From Candidatus Altimarinota bacterium (GTDB lineage Bacteria > Patescibacteriota > Gracilibacteria > BD1-5 > UBA6164): a stretch of DNA of 38,345 nucleotides. Under the pieces are notes generated by a model. It made no database searches. It saw nothing but the letters and a program-made list of their open reading frames with translations, and was not told the DNA's origin. Numbering within the stretch: the stretch's first letter is position 1; each line of letters starts with the position of its first letter. The stretch spans positions 6,070 through 44,414 of the forward strand of contig JAJOLH010000019.1 of assembly GCA_021129415.1 (NCBI GenBank), given 5' to 3'. Position numbers and translations under genes: made by a program. Positions 17,650 through 30,169 of the stretch are shown piece by piece.

Positions 17650-19062
17650 GTGTTTTTTAAAAAGAAAAAAATATCTCCGGTACCATCCTATCCTAAAAAA
17701 ACAACTTATATTTTTAGTCTTTTTTGAGCTACTCTTATATGTGTACTATGATACTTTGCAGTATCTGCAGTCAATAACTTTGATTTCAAAATATTTGAGT
17801 TTGACGGACAATCACAAACAAATACTGGAGCCTATATTTGAACATCAAAATTTACTTTTTGAAAAAATAATAACGATCAAAGCTCAAATAACAATGAAAC
17901 ATACATCTTACTAACGGGGAGATGAGGATGAGATCATGATGCTCCTGATTTAACTGATACGATTATACTTGCGGGTTTCAACAATATTCACGAGACGATT
18001 ACCCTATTTTCTATTCCTAGAGACTTATTTGTAGATTATCCTTGAAGTTCTAGGCAAGGAAAAATAAATAGAATTTATGAGACATTTCTCCCAAAATGAT
18101 CAGACTACGCTATGTGAAAACTCAAAGAAAAAGTGAGTGAAATAACTGGGAAAAATATAGATCACTATATGAATGTCGATTTTGAAGGTTTTAAAGAAGT
18201 AGTAGATGCACTCGGTTGAGTCGAAATAACCCTCGAAGAAAACTTTGTAGACTATGAGTTTCCAGATGAAAATCTCTGATATAGACCATTTATCTTGAGG
18301 AAATGAACTTGGACACTTGATGGAGATGTAGCACTTATGTTTGCTAGATCGCGACACTCTACAAGCGATTTTGATAGATCACTGAGACAACAATATATTA
18401 TTTCATCTCTCAGGGAAAAGCTATGAAAGTTATGATATTTCAGAGATAGTAAAACTATACTCGAACTATATAATATATTTAATGGCTACGTAGAAACAGA
18501 TATGAGTCTCACTCAAATGGTTTCACTTGGACTCTCAATAAAATCATGGAAAAAAACCAATACTCTGAGTTTCAATCTCAACGATAGCTGTTATGATGGA
18601 AGTCCTACTTGTAGTGCTGGAGGATTACTATACGTTCCACTCAGAGAGTATTTTGCTGGGGCCAGCGTGTTACTCCCAAATGATGCGACCTATCTTTCAT
18701 TGTGAGAATACTCTGAGTTCGCGAAATTTGCTGACTTAATCTTTGAAAGCTCAGATATATATTCTGATCCGAAAAACATTGTAATATACAATACTACTGG
18801 CATTCCTCTCTATGCTTGATCCTTAGCTGAACAGCTGCGTCCATTTGGTTTTTCTATAGACAAAGAAAGTGGTACTCAAACGCTTGCAGAAAAAAAGTTT
18901 GAAAAATCAATTTTGTACTATAATGGTATTGATATTAATGACTCTACACTTGTTGCCCTCAAGGAGCAACTTGATATAGAGATACAAGAGACAGATTTAC
19001 CGGTATACAGTGGCAGTGACGTATCAATAGAGATTGTTTTAGCTAATGACGATAGCTTCTAA
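17650..19062 (+). CDS. LytR-CpsA-Psr (LCP) family cell wall ligase with LytR C-terminal domain
   Basis: The frame gives 470 residues from GTG at 17650. No ATG lies upstream of the membrane helix, so the start is inferred from the GTG and the spacing to a promoter. A Lys-rich cytoplasmic end precedes one TM helix (YIFSLFGATLICVLGYFAVS, about 24-43). The LCP domain shows LLTGRGGGDHDAPDLTDTI, ITLFSIPRDLFVDYPG, KINRIYE, VDALGGVEITL and the Arg-rich LMFARSRHSTSDFDRSLRQQ. LCP proteins transfer polymers such as teichoic acids or capsule to peptidoglycan. The last roughly 100 residues resemble a LytR_C domain (IVIYNTTGIPLYAGSLAEQL). It lies 10 nt upstream of the PBP gene. Confidence 0.88.
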
Positions 19063-19072
19063 AAAAAATATT

Positions 19073-22000
19073 ATGGCTTTCCAGAAAAGAAGAGTACAAA
19101 AAAATACTCGTAGACCACTTAAAAAAAGAGCATACAAGAAAACTGCTCTGTGAAAAAATAGTAAAAAAGGCTGAAAAAAAAGCTTCTTTTGAAAATTTTT
19201 CCTATATTTTTTACTAGGGTTTTTCGTATTCGGATGTTTATGACTTTTTATATTATATCAAAAAATCATAGCCCCACTCCCCTCTATAAGTGAACTAGAG
19301 AGTTTAGAAATTGCAGAAGCATCTGTGATCTATGATCGAGATTGAAATGAACTTTATAAGGTATTTGAAGAAAATAGAACCTACAGAAATTATGAAGATA
19401 TAAATAAAAATATCATCAACGCGCTCGTAGCAGGTGAAGATCAGAGATACTGGGAAAATCCAGGTGTTGATTTTATTGGTCTCGTTAGGGCTGGAATCTA
19501 CTGAATCATAGGTAAAAATGAAGGGTTTGGTGGGACATCAACACTCACTCAACAACTTATAAGAAATACCATCATCGAAAATAGAAGCTCAAACGAAACT
19601 ATTTTTGATAAACTGGAGAGAAAGATTAAAGAGATATACTTAGCCTTTAAGCTCACAAACTGAGTTCCAAAAGAAAAAATTATAGAGCTCTACCTTAATA
19701 AAATAGCGTTTTGAAGTAACGCTTATGGTATAGAGCAAGCAGCAAAAACTTTCTTTTGAAAGAGTGCAAAAGATGTCGGCATACTCGAAGCATCCATGCT
19801 AGCTTCACTTCCAAAAGGACCAAGTTACTATTCTCCATATTCTCACGCAAATAGACTTATAGGATATCCTTATGTATATACTGGTGAAGAAGAAAATAGT
19901 ATAAGTTTAGTAAGTCCTCAATCTGTAGAAAAAAATAGCTCTCATATATCAAAGCTTAAGGATTATATCTCGGGGTTTAAAGTAGAAAGATTTTCTGATT
20001 CGAAAGCATTAATTTGTGGTCTAAACAAAGAGATGATGAAGGCTAACATATCTATAGATAAAGATGGATGTAGCGTGATTGATTATTCTGAGTTTCTTAC
20101 ATTGCTCAACTCGATAAAGATTATCAACGACGATGTAACTATAGAGTATCAAACGGGGAGAAAGGATTTTATCCTATGACGTATGTTAGAAGATGAATAC
20201 ATTGATTTTGATGGTTATAGAGAAGCTGTTTTAGCTGGAATAGGGTTTGATTTCGTATCTTATAGCGAAGATATTAAGTATCCACATTTTGTTTTCTATG
20301 TGCGAGAGTTCTTAGAAGAAAAATATGGTCGAGAACTTCTTGAAAGAGGAGGATTAAAAATCTACACTTCTATTGATCCAGTACTCCAAGATAAAGCAGA
20401 AGAGTTAGTAGAAAAACATGCTGCGAACAACGAAACAAGATTCGCAGCACAAAATGCAGCACTCATATCTCTAGATAATGAAACAGGTGAAATACTGGCA
20501 ATGGTATGATGAAGAGATTATTTTGATGAAGAGAATAAATGAAATGTAAATATAGTTACATCTAATCTGCAACCAGGATCTACATTTAAGCCATTTGTAT
20601 ACTCTATGGCTATAGATAAAGAAATAATTGGAACTAAGACTCCTATATATGATGTAAAAATGAGCTTTCCAGGTTGATATACTCCAAATAATTTTGATGG
20701 TAAATTTATGGGGAAAATGGATGTTTCAAAAGCCCTTAATTATTCACGAAACATACCTGCAGTTAAGATGTTTTATCTTGCATGAGGTGAGAGTGAAATC
20801 ATAAAATGGATGGTAAACCTGTGAGTTGAATCTATGGGAACATTTAAAGATGAATATTTTGAAACCTATGGAAAAGAATATAGTTACTGAGCATCTATGT
20901 CATTAGGGACTGCCCTTATGACACCATTAGAACTTGCAGAAGCATACAGCGTATATGCTAATATGTGATATAAGAAAAATCTAGTTCCTGTTATTAAAAT
21001 ACTAGATTCAAAATGACTCGTGATAGAAGAATTTGAAAAAGAAAGTAATCTAGGAGAAAAGACTATTGATCCAAGTACAGCTTTCATTACAAATCATATA
21101 TTGTCAGATACTAGTAGTAGACCAGAATATTGGAATCAATACTTATCTCTGCGTGGACGAAAGGCCGCAGCAAAGACTGGTACATCTACAAAACAATATA
21201 CCAGATGAGGACAAAAAATCATATATCCTCGTAACCTCTGGACAGTATGATATACTCCTCAAGTGACAACCGTAGTTTGGGCATGAAATAATGATGGTAC
21301 AGAAACGAATTTCAGTTGAAATGGACTTGAATGAGCTGGTCCAATTTGGAAAGATTATATGGAATTTTATCATAGTGATGAATGAGTTCTTGAGTGGAAA
21401 AGACCGACATGAGTAAAAGAGGTAAACATATCAAAGATCTCATGAAAACTGGCTCCTGAATGACTTGGATCTAACTTCATTACTTCTGCTTTGTTTCAAA
21501 ATGCTCCAAGAGAGTATGATAACTCACTACAACCTATACGAGTAGATCTCCTATGTAACGGTGCAATAGATGAGTTTACTCCAATCTCAGCTATCTGAAA
21601 TGTCTCACTCCTTTCACTGCACTCACTAAAACCAGAAAATCCTAGATGGGAGTTACCTGTACAGGAATGGCTTTCAAAATGAGAATACGATGCATTTCTC
21701 CCAAAAACAAAAAACTTAGTGAGCAATATCAATGAGAATACCTGTGAGCGAACACATTTAGCTGGAAGTATAGAAGTATGATCAACTATTAAAAATGGTG
21801 ACACTCTCGTTAATGGTTCAAATTACATAGAAATTTGATACCGAAGTGATCAACCAATAGTAAAACTTGATGTATTTCTATGAGAAGAGAAAATCAAACA
21901 AATTGACCTAGCTTCAGAAAACAATGGTTTCTACACATGAGATATAAATATACCTAAGTGAACTCTATGAGAAAAAACACTTGTACTCAGAGCTATTGAT

Positions 22001-22402
22001 GACGAGTATTATTCTCAAGGTATTTCCTATAATATTAACGTTGTAAAAAGAGATAGTGAGCCTCCGATAATTACACTCAGTAATCCTATAGATAACTCTA
22101 TTTCTCTCTACAAAGGAGATTTTTTTAACCTTAGGTGAACTGTGAGTGACAGAGGATGAATAAGATCTACGAATATATATATTGATGATCTCCCCTTCAA
22201 AATATGACTTCAAGGGAGGGAATTCACGCAAGAAATATGATCCTCAGAACTCTTAGTCTGAAAACATATGATTAGAATAGAGTCTATCGACATGGATTTC
22301 AATGTATGACAAAGTGAAGTATTACTTGAAGTATTAGAAAGATGATCAACTACAATTCCCCCTAAAATACCAGAAACTATTCCTGAATTTTTAGGAAATT
22401 AA
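19073..22402 (+). CDS. Bifunctional class A penicillin-binding protein
   Basis: The 1109-residue protein polymerises and cross-links peptidoglycan. A Lys/Arg-rich tail precedes one TM helix (about 45-65). The glycosyltransferase domain has VAGEDQRYWENPGVDF, with catalytic Glu near 122, GGTSTLTQQLIRN, and the KEKIIELYLNKIAFGSNAYG segment. The transpeptidase domain has S503 in LQPGSTFKPF (SxxK), SRN at 558-560 (SxN) and K701 in AAAKTGTST (KTG). The roughly 300 residues after that include beta-sandwich-like segments (GSIEVGSTIKNGDTLVN; PPIITLSNPIDNSISLYKG), like the Ig-like tails of PBP1C-type proteins. Dozens of glycines are TGA, which would shatter the gene under the standard code. Confidence 0.95.
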
Positions 22403-22428
22403 TTTATTTATAACTATAACAATATACT

Positions 22429-23043
22429 ATGTGCAACTCTTTTGAAGACTACCAAATTGCTAAAATCGATACTCCAGCTCCTAGTTTTGAGCTCCCTTAT
22501 TATTGTCCAAAAAAAGATGATGAGTGAGTACTACATTTAAAAGACATGAAAGGAAAATGGGTCGTTCTATTTTACTACCCTGCTGACTTTACATTTGTGT
22601 GCCCAACGGAGCTCAAAGATATGGCAGAGTCAGAAGCAGAATTCACTAAAATGTGAGTAGAAGTACTTGCTACAAGTACAGATACTGTATTCTCTCACAG
22701 AGCATGGGTCAAAAATGAACTCCTCATGAAAGACTTCCCATACAAGATGCTTGCTGACCATAACCTAGGTACAGCAGACGCGTATAACATCCTTGATGAA
22801 AAGACAGGTATAGCAGGAAGAGGAACTTTCATTATAGATCCAGAAGGAGTAGTAAGAGGTATAGAAGTTACATCTGGTCCACTTGGGAGAAATAGTGAAG
22901 AGCTCCTCAGAAAAATAGAAGCTCTACAATTTATGAGTGCAAATCCATGAGTAGCCTGTCCTGCAAGATGGAAAGCTGGAGCAAAAACTCTTACTCCATC
23001 TATCAAAATAGCTGGTCAAGTTGGTGAAGAACTAGAAAAATAG
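22429..23043 (+). CDS. 2-Cys peroxiredoxin (AhpC/Prx1 type)
   Basis: The 204-residue enzyme reduces hydrogen peroxide and organic peroxides. The peroxidatic Cys is in YYPADFTFVCPTEL (about residues 50-63) with its Pro and Thr, the conserved Arg is in SHRAWVKN, and a second Cys lies in GVACPARWKAG near the C-terminus, as expected for the resolving Cys of typical 2-Cys enzymes. Only three glycines are TGA (DEGVLH, KMGVEV, NPGVAC); the rest are GGN, a low share that may fit a highly expressed gene. It stands 26 nt after the PBP gene and ends with a strong terminator. Confidence 0.93.
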
Positions 23044-23056
23044 AAAATAGGGACAT

Positions 23057-23089
23057 AAAAAAGCTCAGAGAAATTCTCTGAGCTTTTTT
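23057..23089. terminator. Bidirectional terminator
   Basis: A 16-bp perfect stem (23057-23072 with 23074-23089, arm AAAAAAGCTCAGAGAA) with flanking A and T runs lies between convergent genes. Confidence 0.85.
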
Positions 23090-23115
23090 ATTTAAGGATC
23101 TTGCCCAGTTACGGG

Positions 23116-23529
23116 TTAAATTTTCTTTGCTTCCTCTTCGTTACCAGATTTAAGCTCAGCAAGTAATTGCTTTCCTTTTTTTAAAGCATCTCATAGAAAT
23201 CCTCCAGCTTTATTCTTCCCTGCTGCTATTTTTTCATTTTTAGAAACTTCGCTTAACAGTTTTTCTCATTGAGCTATATATTTTTCTGAGGCTTTCATGA
23301 AGTCTTGTTTTTTTTCTGAGAGTTTTTTCTTATTTTCATCAGAAAGATATTTATCCTCCACATCAGCAATAAAATTTTTCTGTGTGTTTAAAAAATTTTC
23401 CACCATGAGTTTAACATCCTCTTTTCATTGGGCTTTCTTTGCCTTCTTTTTTCATCATGAATACACGGATGCAACCATATTTCCAGCAACATATCAAGCT
23501 GCGAGAAAGAGTATTTTTCTTCCAAACAT
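23116..23529 (-). CDS. YtxH-like small protein
   Basis: The 137-residue protein has a short hydrophobic Gly/Ala N-terminus (ILFLAAGYVAGNMVASVYSG, about 5-24) followed by a Lys-rich stretch and a long charged helix. This is the plan of YtxH-family (PF12732) stress-associated membrane proteins. A second glycine-rich segment, GKNKAGGFLGDALKKGK, lies near the end. TGA encodes glycine at AAGYVA, YSGGKK and elsewhere. It is divergent from clpC; a link to stress response is only suggested by the family and neighbour. Confidence 0.6.
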
Positions 23530-23660
23530 ATTTTTAGTATAAAACAAGTAAAAGTACAGTTAGGGTGCTTTTAAAAAGCCTCAAAATGAGTTATTATTAA
23601 GTATATTATTTTTGTTTTCTATCGCAAGTTTGGTTTTTAACATCAAATGCTCAATGCAGC

Positions 23661-23688
23661 TTTACAAGATATACAAAAGCTCTAGACT
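23661..23688 (+). promoter_or_regulatory. Putative promoter of clpC
   Basis: TTTACA (23661-23666), a 16-nt spacer and TAGACT (23683-23688) precede the ATG by 36 nt. I see no CIRCE inverted repeat. Confidence 0.45.
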
Positions 23689-23724
23689 AAAAATATTATT
23701 TACTCATATCTAAAACAAAAACAC

Positions 23725-26295
23725 ATGGTTTACAATAATTTCTCAGATGGATATAAAAAAACACTCATAAACGCTGAAAACAAGGCACGTGAAATAGGCT
23801 TTAAGGATTTACGTCCAGAGGATATATTTTTAGAACTTGTTGAATCATGCGACTGAGGAATACTCGAAGTACTCACTCTCTATGGAATAGACAAAAAACT
23901 CACTCTTGAAATTACAAATAAAGGCTTATTTAACACTCTTCCATCAAAAAGAAAAGGAGTATATAGCGGAATGAATCAAAAATGCAAGGATATCATTCTT
24001 GGGAGTGTAAAAATCGCAGCTCAAAATACTAAGGCTCGCGCTTCACTCGAAGATCTACTCATGTCACTACTTATTAACGACTCTTGGCTTGCAAGCTATT
24101 TAGAATACATAGGGATTAACCCGAGTGACCTTGAAACAAATATTGCTGATCTTCATAAAATTGGAACAAACGATGGTATAAACCCTCAAAAATCAGAAGA
24201 GACAAAGAGTGATGCTAGTATAGAAAAACTTTTCTGAAACCTCGCTGAAAACATATTTTCTGGACTTCAGGATGAGTCGTTAGAAGGAGGAGAAATTCCT
24301 TTTGATGCTAACCCATTAACAGATAGTAAAAAATCAGAATCAAATACCCCAGCTCTAGATTTCTTTACAACAGACTTAACGGCTGAAGCTCGAGAATGAA
24401 AAATAGATAAGATTATCGGTCGAGCAGTAGAAATAGAAAGACTTGTATGAATACTTAATCGAAAAACAAAAAACAACCCTTGTATGGTATGAGAGGCATG
24501 AGTTGGTAAGACAGCAATTGTTGAGTGACTTGCTCTCCAAATCGCAAATGGAGAAGTTCCATTTTCAATGAAAGACAAGAGAATCCTCTCCCTAGATATG
24601 TCTACGCTCGTTGCAGGGACAAAGTTTAGAGGTGAATTTGAACAGCGTATTAAACAAGTTATTGATGAAGCTAGTAAAGTAGAAAATGAAGTGATTCTCT
24701 TTATTGACGAGATACATACTATCATTTGAGCAGGAAGTTGAGAGTGAAGTCTTGACGCATCAAACATACTTAAACCAGCTATGGGACGAGGAAAAATTAG
24801 AGTCATTTGAGCGACAACAAATAATGAATATCAAAAATACATAGAAAAAGATCCAGCTCTCGAAAGACGTTTTCAACGAATTATTGCTGGTGAACCAGAC
24901 AGAAAAACTGCAACAGAAATTATATCAGGACTTAAAGAAATATTTGAAGAGTATCACAATCTCAACATTTCTGATGAAGCAATATCTGAGGCTGTAGATC
25001 TATCTATGAGATATATAACAGACAGGCAACTTCCTGATAAGGCTATTGATCTCGTAGATGAGGCTTGTTCTCTAAAATCAATGAAATATAATTTTGATGA
25101 AAAAGAGATTACAAAGATTAAAGAAAAAATGGCTAAAAACTCTAAAAAAATAGAATATGCCGTGATTTCTCAACAATATAAAAAAGCTGTGACTCTGAAA
25201 GAAAACCAGAAGAAACTAGAACAAGAAGTACAAAACCTCAAAAAGAAATTTTCGATTCCAAAAGATAAAAGATTCTGGGTAAAAGCTGAGGATATACATA
25301 GGGTCCTCTCTATCACGACAGGTATTCCTGTTGCAAATCTCTCTAAAAAAGAAATAGATAGACTCAAGAAACTTCCTGCTGCAATGAGAAAGAATATTAT
25401 CGCTCAAGATGAAGCAATTGAAGCTATCTCTAAATCAGTAATCAGAAACAAGACAGGTATAGGTGAGCCACATAGACCACTATGAAGTTTCCTATTTCTC
25501 GGTCCAACTTGAGTTGGTAAGACTGAGCTCGTAAAGGTACTTGCAAGAGAATACTATGGAGACGAAGAAGCACTCATCAAAATAGATATGTCAGAATACT
25601 CTGACAAAACAGCTACAAATAAGCTTATTGGTTCGTCTGCAGGATATGTAGGATATGAAGAGTGAGGACAACTCACAGAAAAAGTACGCAAAAAACCATA
25701 CTCTATTATTCTCTTTGATGAGATAGAGAAATGAGACATCGAAGTATATAATCTCTTACTTCAAATACTAGAAGAATGAGTTCTCACTGATAACAAAGGT
25801 CGAAAGGTAAATTTCAAAAATACTATCATCATCATGACCTCAAATATTGGTCAAGAGGAGTTTGGTGAAAAAGCTGCTCAAATAGGATTTGAAACTACTT
25901 CATCTCAAGAAGAAAAAATCTTAGCAGATTATGAAGAAGCAAGAGAAAAAATTAAAGCTTCTCTTACAGATTGTTTCTCACCAGAGTTCGTAAATAGAAT
26001 AGATAAAGTCATAGTATTTAACCCTCTTGATAAAGCTGCTATCAAAAAGATAGTAAAACTCTTACTCGAAAAATTTGCAAAAAGATTAGCTAGTAAAGAT
26101 ATGACTTTAGAGTTCGATACAAAAGTAATCACTCGAATATCAAAAGATGTGTATAATCCAGAGTTTGGTGCTAGAGAAATACGCAGATATATTACTGATC
26201 AAATAGAGGATCAAATTGCAGAGCAAATCCTTTCAGACTCTACAAAAAAGAAATTCACCTTATCTGCAGGAAAGGATTGAATTACCGTAAAATAA
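23725..26295 (+). CDS. clpC: ClpC/ClpA-type AAA+ unfoldase
   Basis: The 856-residue two-ring Hsp100 unfoldase feeds proteins to the ClpP protease. The N-domain (about 1-140) is followed by a linker and D1 with Walker A GEAGVGKT (256-263), Walker [16 protein letters not shown] and the arginine segment [11 protein letters not shown] short coiled coil of about 60 residues sits between the rings, as in ClpC rather than ClpB. D2 has Walker A GPTGVGKT (593-600), Walker [13 protein letters not shown] and sensor residues in PEFVNRID and FGAREIRR. An IGF tripeptide at 720-722 is the loop that docks on ClpP. Glycines 256, 259 and 596 of the Walker A motifs are TGA codons. A terminator follows. Confidence 0.95.
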
Positions 26296-26308
26296 TTAAA
26301 ACAATAAA

Positions 26309-26340
26309 AAAAAGACCAAAGATTAACTCTTGGTCTTTTT
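26309..26340 (+). terminator. Terminator of clpC
   Basis: An 11-bp stem (26309-26319 with 26330-26340, arm AAAAAGACCAA), a 10-nt loop and a T-run lie 13 nt after the stop codon. Confidence 0.75.
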
Positions 26341-26433
26341 AGTATTAGAATATATATCACTCATTAATCAAATCTCTTTTCTCAAAAATAGTGAATTTTA
26401 CTGAGAAATAGCTAATATAAGAGTAATAGTTTT

Positions 26434-28044
26434 ATGAAAACTGCACTTAATATGAATTTAGTTAAAAAAATAATTCTCTTCTCTCTGCTTGGAGGATGTT
26501 TTTTTATGAGTTCTACTTCTGCATTCCTTTGAGAAGATCTAGGTCTGGATCTATATAAACAAATAGATGAATGATTTGAGAGTTTAGAGATAAAACAATA
26601 CGAATATGAACTCACTGGTCAATGAGAAACAGATATAAATCAGGTACTAGAGCCTATATTTGCTGATAATGGATTAGATTGTGATATAGCAAGTAGCGCA
26701 GATATAGACCGAATGCTCGCTGATTGAAATGTTTGAATGATTGTAGAGAGGTGCGTCTGAGAGTGAGAACCAATACCAACAGCGCTTATTGAAGAAGTTA
26801 CAAATACACTTAATTACATCAAAAATACTTTTAAGTGAAGAGCTGAAACTAAGTCTAAAAAGACCTATGAAGTAGCTCGAATATGACTTTATAGTGATTG
26901 AAATATTGAGAACTCACCTTTTGATCTTATAACTGACCTGCAAGAGATAGATAGAGTCATATTTTCAGAAGAGCTCGAATATAATTGAGTAGAAAAAGAC
27001 AAAAGTGCAGATGAAGAACTCGATGATTTTCTAGAGGAAGATAAAGATTATCTCTACGAGGATGAGGAAGAGGAGGATGAAGCGGAAGATGAAGAAGTCT
27101 TAGAAGAGGGGAATGAAGACGAAGAAGAAACTACTACGGAAACAATAATTGATGAACTAGACTATCACACCTATGTTTGTGAACCAGGTGATGATCTCAG
27201 CTGACTTGATGAAGTAATTGTAGACGATATTATTGATGACATTGAGTGAACTGGATGATATATACCAAATCCCACATATTGGACCTATCCTGGATGAGTT
27301 GTTACCAACGGTACTAGTTGGTGAGGCCCATTTCCATGAGGATCGTCACTTACATGAGAATACACTCCAGTGACAGATAGTTGGGAGTGTGATAGTTTCT
27401 TTTGTATTGTTATAGAATTTCAAAAATCTAATTATTGACTTGCAGGTGGAGAAACAATGACAATAGAAACCGTTCTAAAACGTGCAGCTAAACATCTAGA
27501 AAAACCAGCAAACGCTTCCCTCACGCAAAGAAAACAGACAACTAATAACTTCGAACTAGGCTCCATTATAAAGAATTTAGGCAGTATGTTTCGAGGTTTC
27601 TGAATAGAGGTTTCATCTAAACCAGTTCCAATATTAGATCTAGAAGCAAAAAATGATAATCTGGTAGAAGGAGATTTATTTGAAATAGAAAATCTATTAA
27701 AAAAATATTATAAAAATGCTGGCCTAGATTATGATAGGAGAAATGATCTACATAATTTTACATCTAGGTCAGAGGAAGAAAGAGTTATAGAAACGGCTGG
27801 TGGGATGAGAATACCATATAGTGAAGATAAATTAAATGAGTTAGAAAAATTTCAAACAGCGCTCAGAGAAAATAATAGAATAGTTTCCCTTGCTGTAGAT
27901 AAAACGATATTACAAGATGATATGAAAGAATTTTGAAAACAATTTACCGAACTAGAAAGATTTGTGGCTGCAATTGAAGATTTCTGTAAAGGAATAACTG
28001 GAATCACTGATGAAATGAAGGAGATACGTAGCCAATGAGCATAA
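26434..28044 (+). CDS. Large secreted acidic protein of unknown function
   Basis: The 536-residue protein has an N-terminal signal peptide (KKIILFSLLGGCFFMSSTSA, about 10-30). A lipobox-like LGGC makes a lipoprotein possible. A mixed N-domain (about 35-185) with several Cys follows, then a very acidic stretch (LYEDEEEEDEAEDEEVLEE, near 210-230). A Gly/Pro/Tyr/Trp-rich segment (NPTYWTYPGGVVTNGTSWGG) comes next, and finally a charged helical C-domain. I recognise no family. Many glycines are TGA. The next gene starts 8 nt downstream and also has a signal peptide, so the two are probably co-expressed at the cell surface. Confidence 0.7.
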
Positions 28045-28052
28045 ATAAAACT

Positions 28053-29357
28053 ATGAAAAAAAATATATTCTACATATTCTTACTTACGCTACTCATACCA
28101 AGCCAGGTATGAGCAGATGAGTGTAGTCAAAGTTGTAAGATTGCTGACGCTCCTGCTCCTGCTCTCACAGAGTACCTTACAAACTTGTCTGTTATAAAAT
28201 CAAATATCCTAGAGGCACTCTCAGAAGCTGAATCAGATACTCAAAGTGAATTAAATGCAACGGAATCAACTCAAGTTGGTTCAGAAGTTTCCAGAGCGAG
28301 AGACAGGACTCAACAACTACTTGCAAGCTTTAGTTCTTTTTTGTCTTTCGGTGATTATTTTTGAAATTTTGATTTCAAGATAGCACTCCCAATAACAAAT
28401 GAAGTACCAAAAGAAGTGACGCGAGATCATAGAAAAATAGAAAGTGAGACAGAGCGTTTTATACAAATCCTTGAAAGATCTGTAAAACGTGGTACGTCAG
28501 AAGTAGTAGTAGAAGATATTTGCTTATGAGTATCAAACTGTAATATCGATGCATCAAAGGCAGAAGATGCACTTACTGACATCATAAATAATAATAGGAA
28601 AATAACGAGGCTCTACGAAACTTCAATTTTGGATAAGGCTCATCTGGCAAAAGATCGAGATTTTATACTCGTATCCAATGACTTCGAATCCCAAATTGAG
28701 TCTCACTACAATAAGGATACTCTCGGTGCCTGTAGTAAATGTGATGGTAATACATGGTCAGATTTAAGTGATAAAATAAAAAATATCTCATTTAAAAACG
28801 CTGATTATAAAGAAGGTATTCAAAAGTGGAAAGATGCGTGGGCACTCCTGAGATGAGGGAAAGCATCAGGTGAACAAGAAGCTCAGCAAGCCCGACTTCT
28901 AAATGATTATCTTGGAGAACAATGAATATCAGGATCTCAAGCTGATGTTGTGCTGGATAACTTAGGAAGATATGGTTCTGGTGGACTTTCATCTAGCAAT
29001 CCCCTATTTAACTCTAAAAACTATGCTCAGGCTGCAGTAGAAAATGAGATTGATACATTTGCTCAAACGCTCAGTGAGAGATTCGCTGGTGAAGAAAAAG
29101 TACCTATTGTAGCAATCACAGAAGTGAACACAGAAATAAAAGCGACTGAAGATCTCAAAGCAGAAATTAAAGCAATGTTCGAAGATCAACTCCCCTTTGC
29201 ACAATGACAAGATGTTGCAAGCCAAGAGCTACAACTGCGAATACTTCGAATGCACTTTTCTCTCGTGCGAAGTATAAACATGCTTCAAAAAAATAAAAAA
29301 TCCACAGAAAGAATTTGTGAAAAACAATGACAATGAGATGGTAGGTGTATTTATTAG
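28053..29357 (+). CDS. Secreted helical protein of unknown function
   Basis: The 434-residue protein starts with a clear signal peptide (MKKNIFYIFLLTLLIPSQVG, cleaved after GA near residue 22). The mature N-terminus has CSQSC, and further Cys pairs occur (CLGVSNC; ACSKCDG), suggesting disulfides or metal sites in an extracytoplasmic protein. The rest is charged and mostly helical. The C-terminus ends RICEKQGQGDGRCIY. No family recognised. The TGA codons in the final stretch and the TAG stop at 29355-29357 extend it well past the standard-code end. It sits in tandem with the acidic secreted protein upstream. Confidence 0.7.
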
Positions 29358-29364
29358 CAACAGC

Positions 29365-29392
29365 TTGAATATTGCTATAAAATTCCTATACT
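29365..29392 (+). promoter_or_regulatory. Promoter of the map-xer operon
   Basis: TTGAAT (29365-29370), a 16-nt spacer and TATACT (29387-29392) lie 26 nt before the map ATG. Confidence 0.65.
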
Positions 29393-29418
29393 TCACATAA
29401 TATTATTATCAGAAAAAT

Positions 29419-30162
29419 ATGCTTAGTGAAAAGGAATTAAATATAATGCGCAAAAATGGACTTGTACACAAACAAGTTTTTGATGCAGTAAAAAAAATGT
29501 TAGTACCAGGAGTAAGCGCTAAACAAGTAGATGACCTTGCGCTAAAAATCTGCAAACAAGAATGAGTTTTATCCGCGTTCACAGGTGTCTATGGATACAA
29601 GTATACACTTCAAACCAGTGTAAATAATGTCGTAGTACACGGTAGACCTCTTCAGAGTATCATTTTTGAACAAGGGGATGTTGTGACAATTGATTTTTGA
29701 GTCAAAGATAAAAAACATGGTATCTGTACAGATGCAGCTTTTACTATGATCGTTTGAGACAGTGATAAATACCCTGAAAAAAAAGAATTTCTCAGAGTAT
29801 GAGAAAAAGCTCTTCAAAAATGACTCGAACAAGCAACTGCTGGAAATACAGTATGAGATATATGAAGCGCTATAGAGAAATATGTTCTGAAACATGGTTA
29901 TCATATTATCAGGGAACTTACAGGTCATGGAGTTTGAAAGACGCTCCACGAACAACCATATATATATAACTACGGTACTCCGTGAACGGGGACTAAGCTT
30001 AAAGCGTGAATGACTCTTGCTATAGAGCCTATCTTAGGATTAACCTCAGGACAAATAACAGATAAATGAGATTGGGAAATTTATGTGGCTGATGGAAGTA
30101 TTGGTTGTCAGTTCGAACACTGTATTCTTGTTACTGATGGAAAACCAGAGATTATTGTCTAA
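29419..30162 (+). CDS. map: Methionine aminopeptidase, type I
   Basis: The 247-residue enzyme removes the initiator methionine from new proteins. The five metal ligands are in place: Asp in VVTIDFGVK, Asp in GICTDAAFTM, His in ELTGHGVGKTLHEQP, Glu in MTLAIEPIL, and Glu in GCQFEHCILV. The substrate-pocket His is in NNVVVHGRPL. Several of these conserved glycines (DFGVK, HGVGKT) are read from TGA. It is the first gene of a run with the Xer recombinase (7-nt gap) and a kinase-like protein. Confidence 0.95.
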
Positions 30163-30169
30163 TCTATAT

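Noticed and set aside
26434-26500. Firm lipoprotein call for the acidic secreted protein
   Set aside because: LGGC fits a lipobox only loosely, and a normal cleavage site (SSTSA) follows, so only a signal peptide is claimed.
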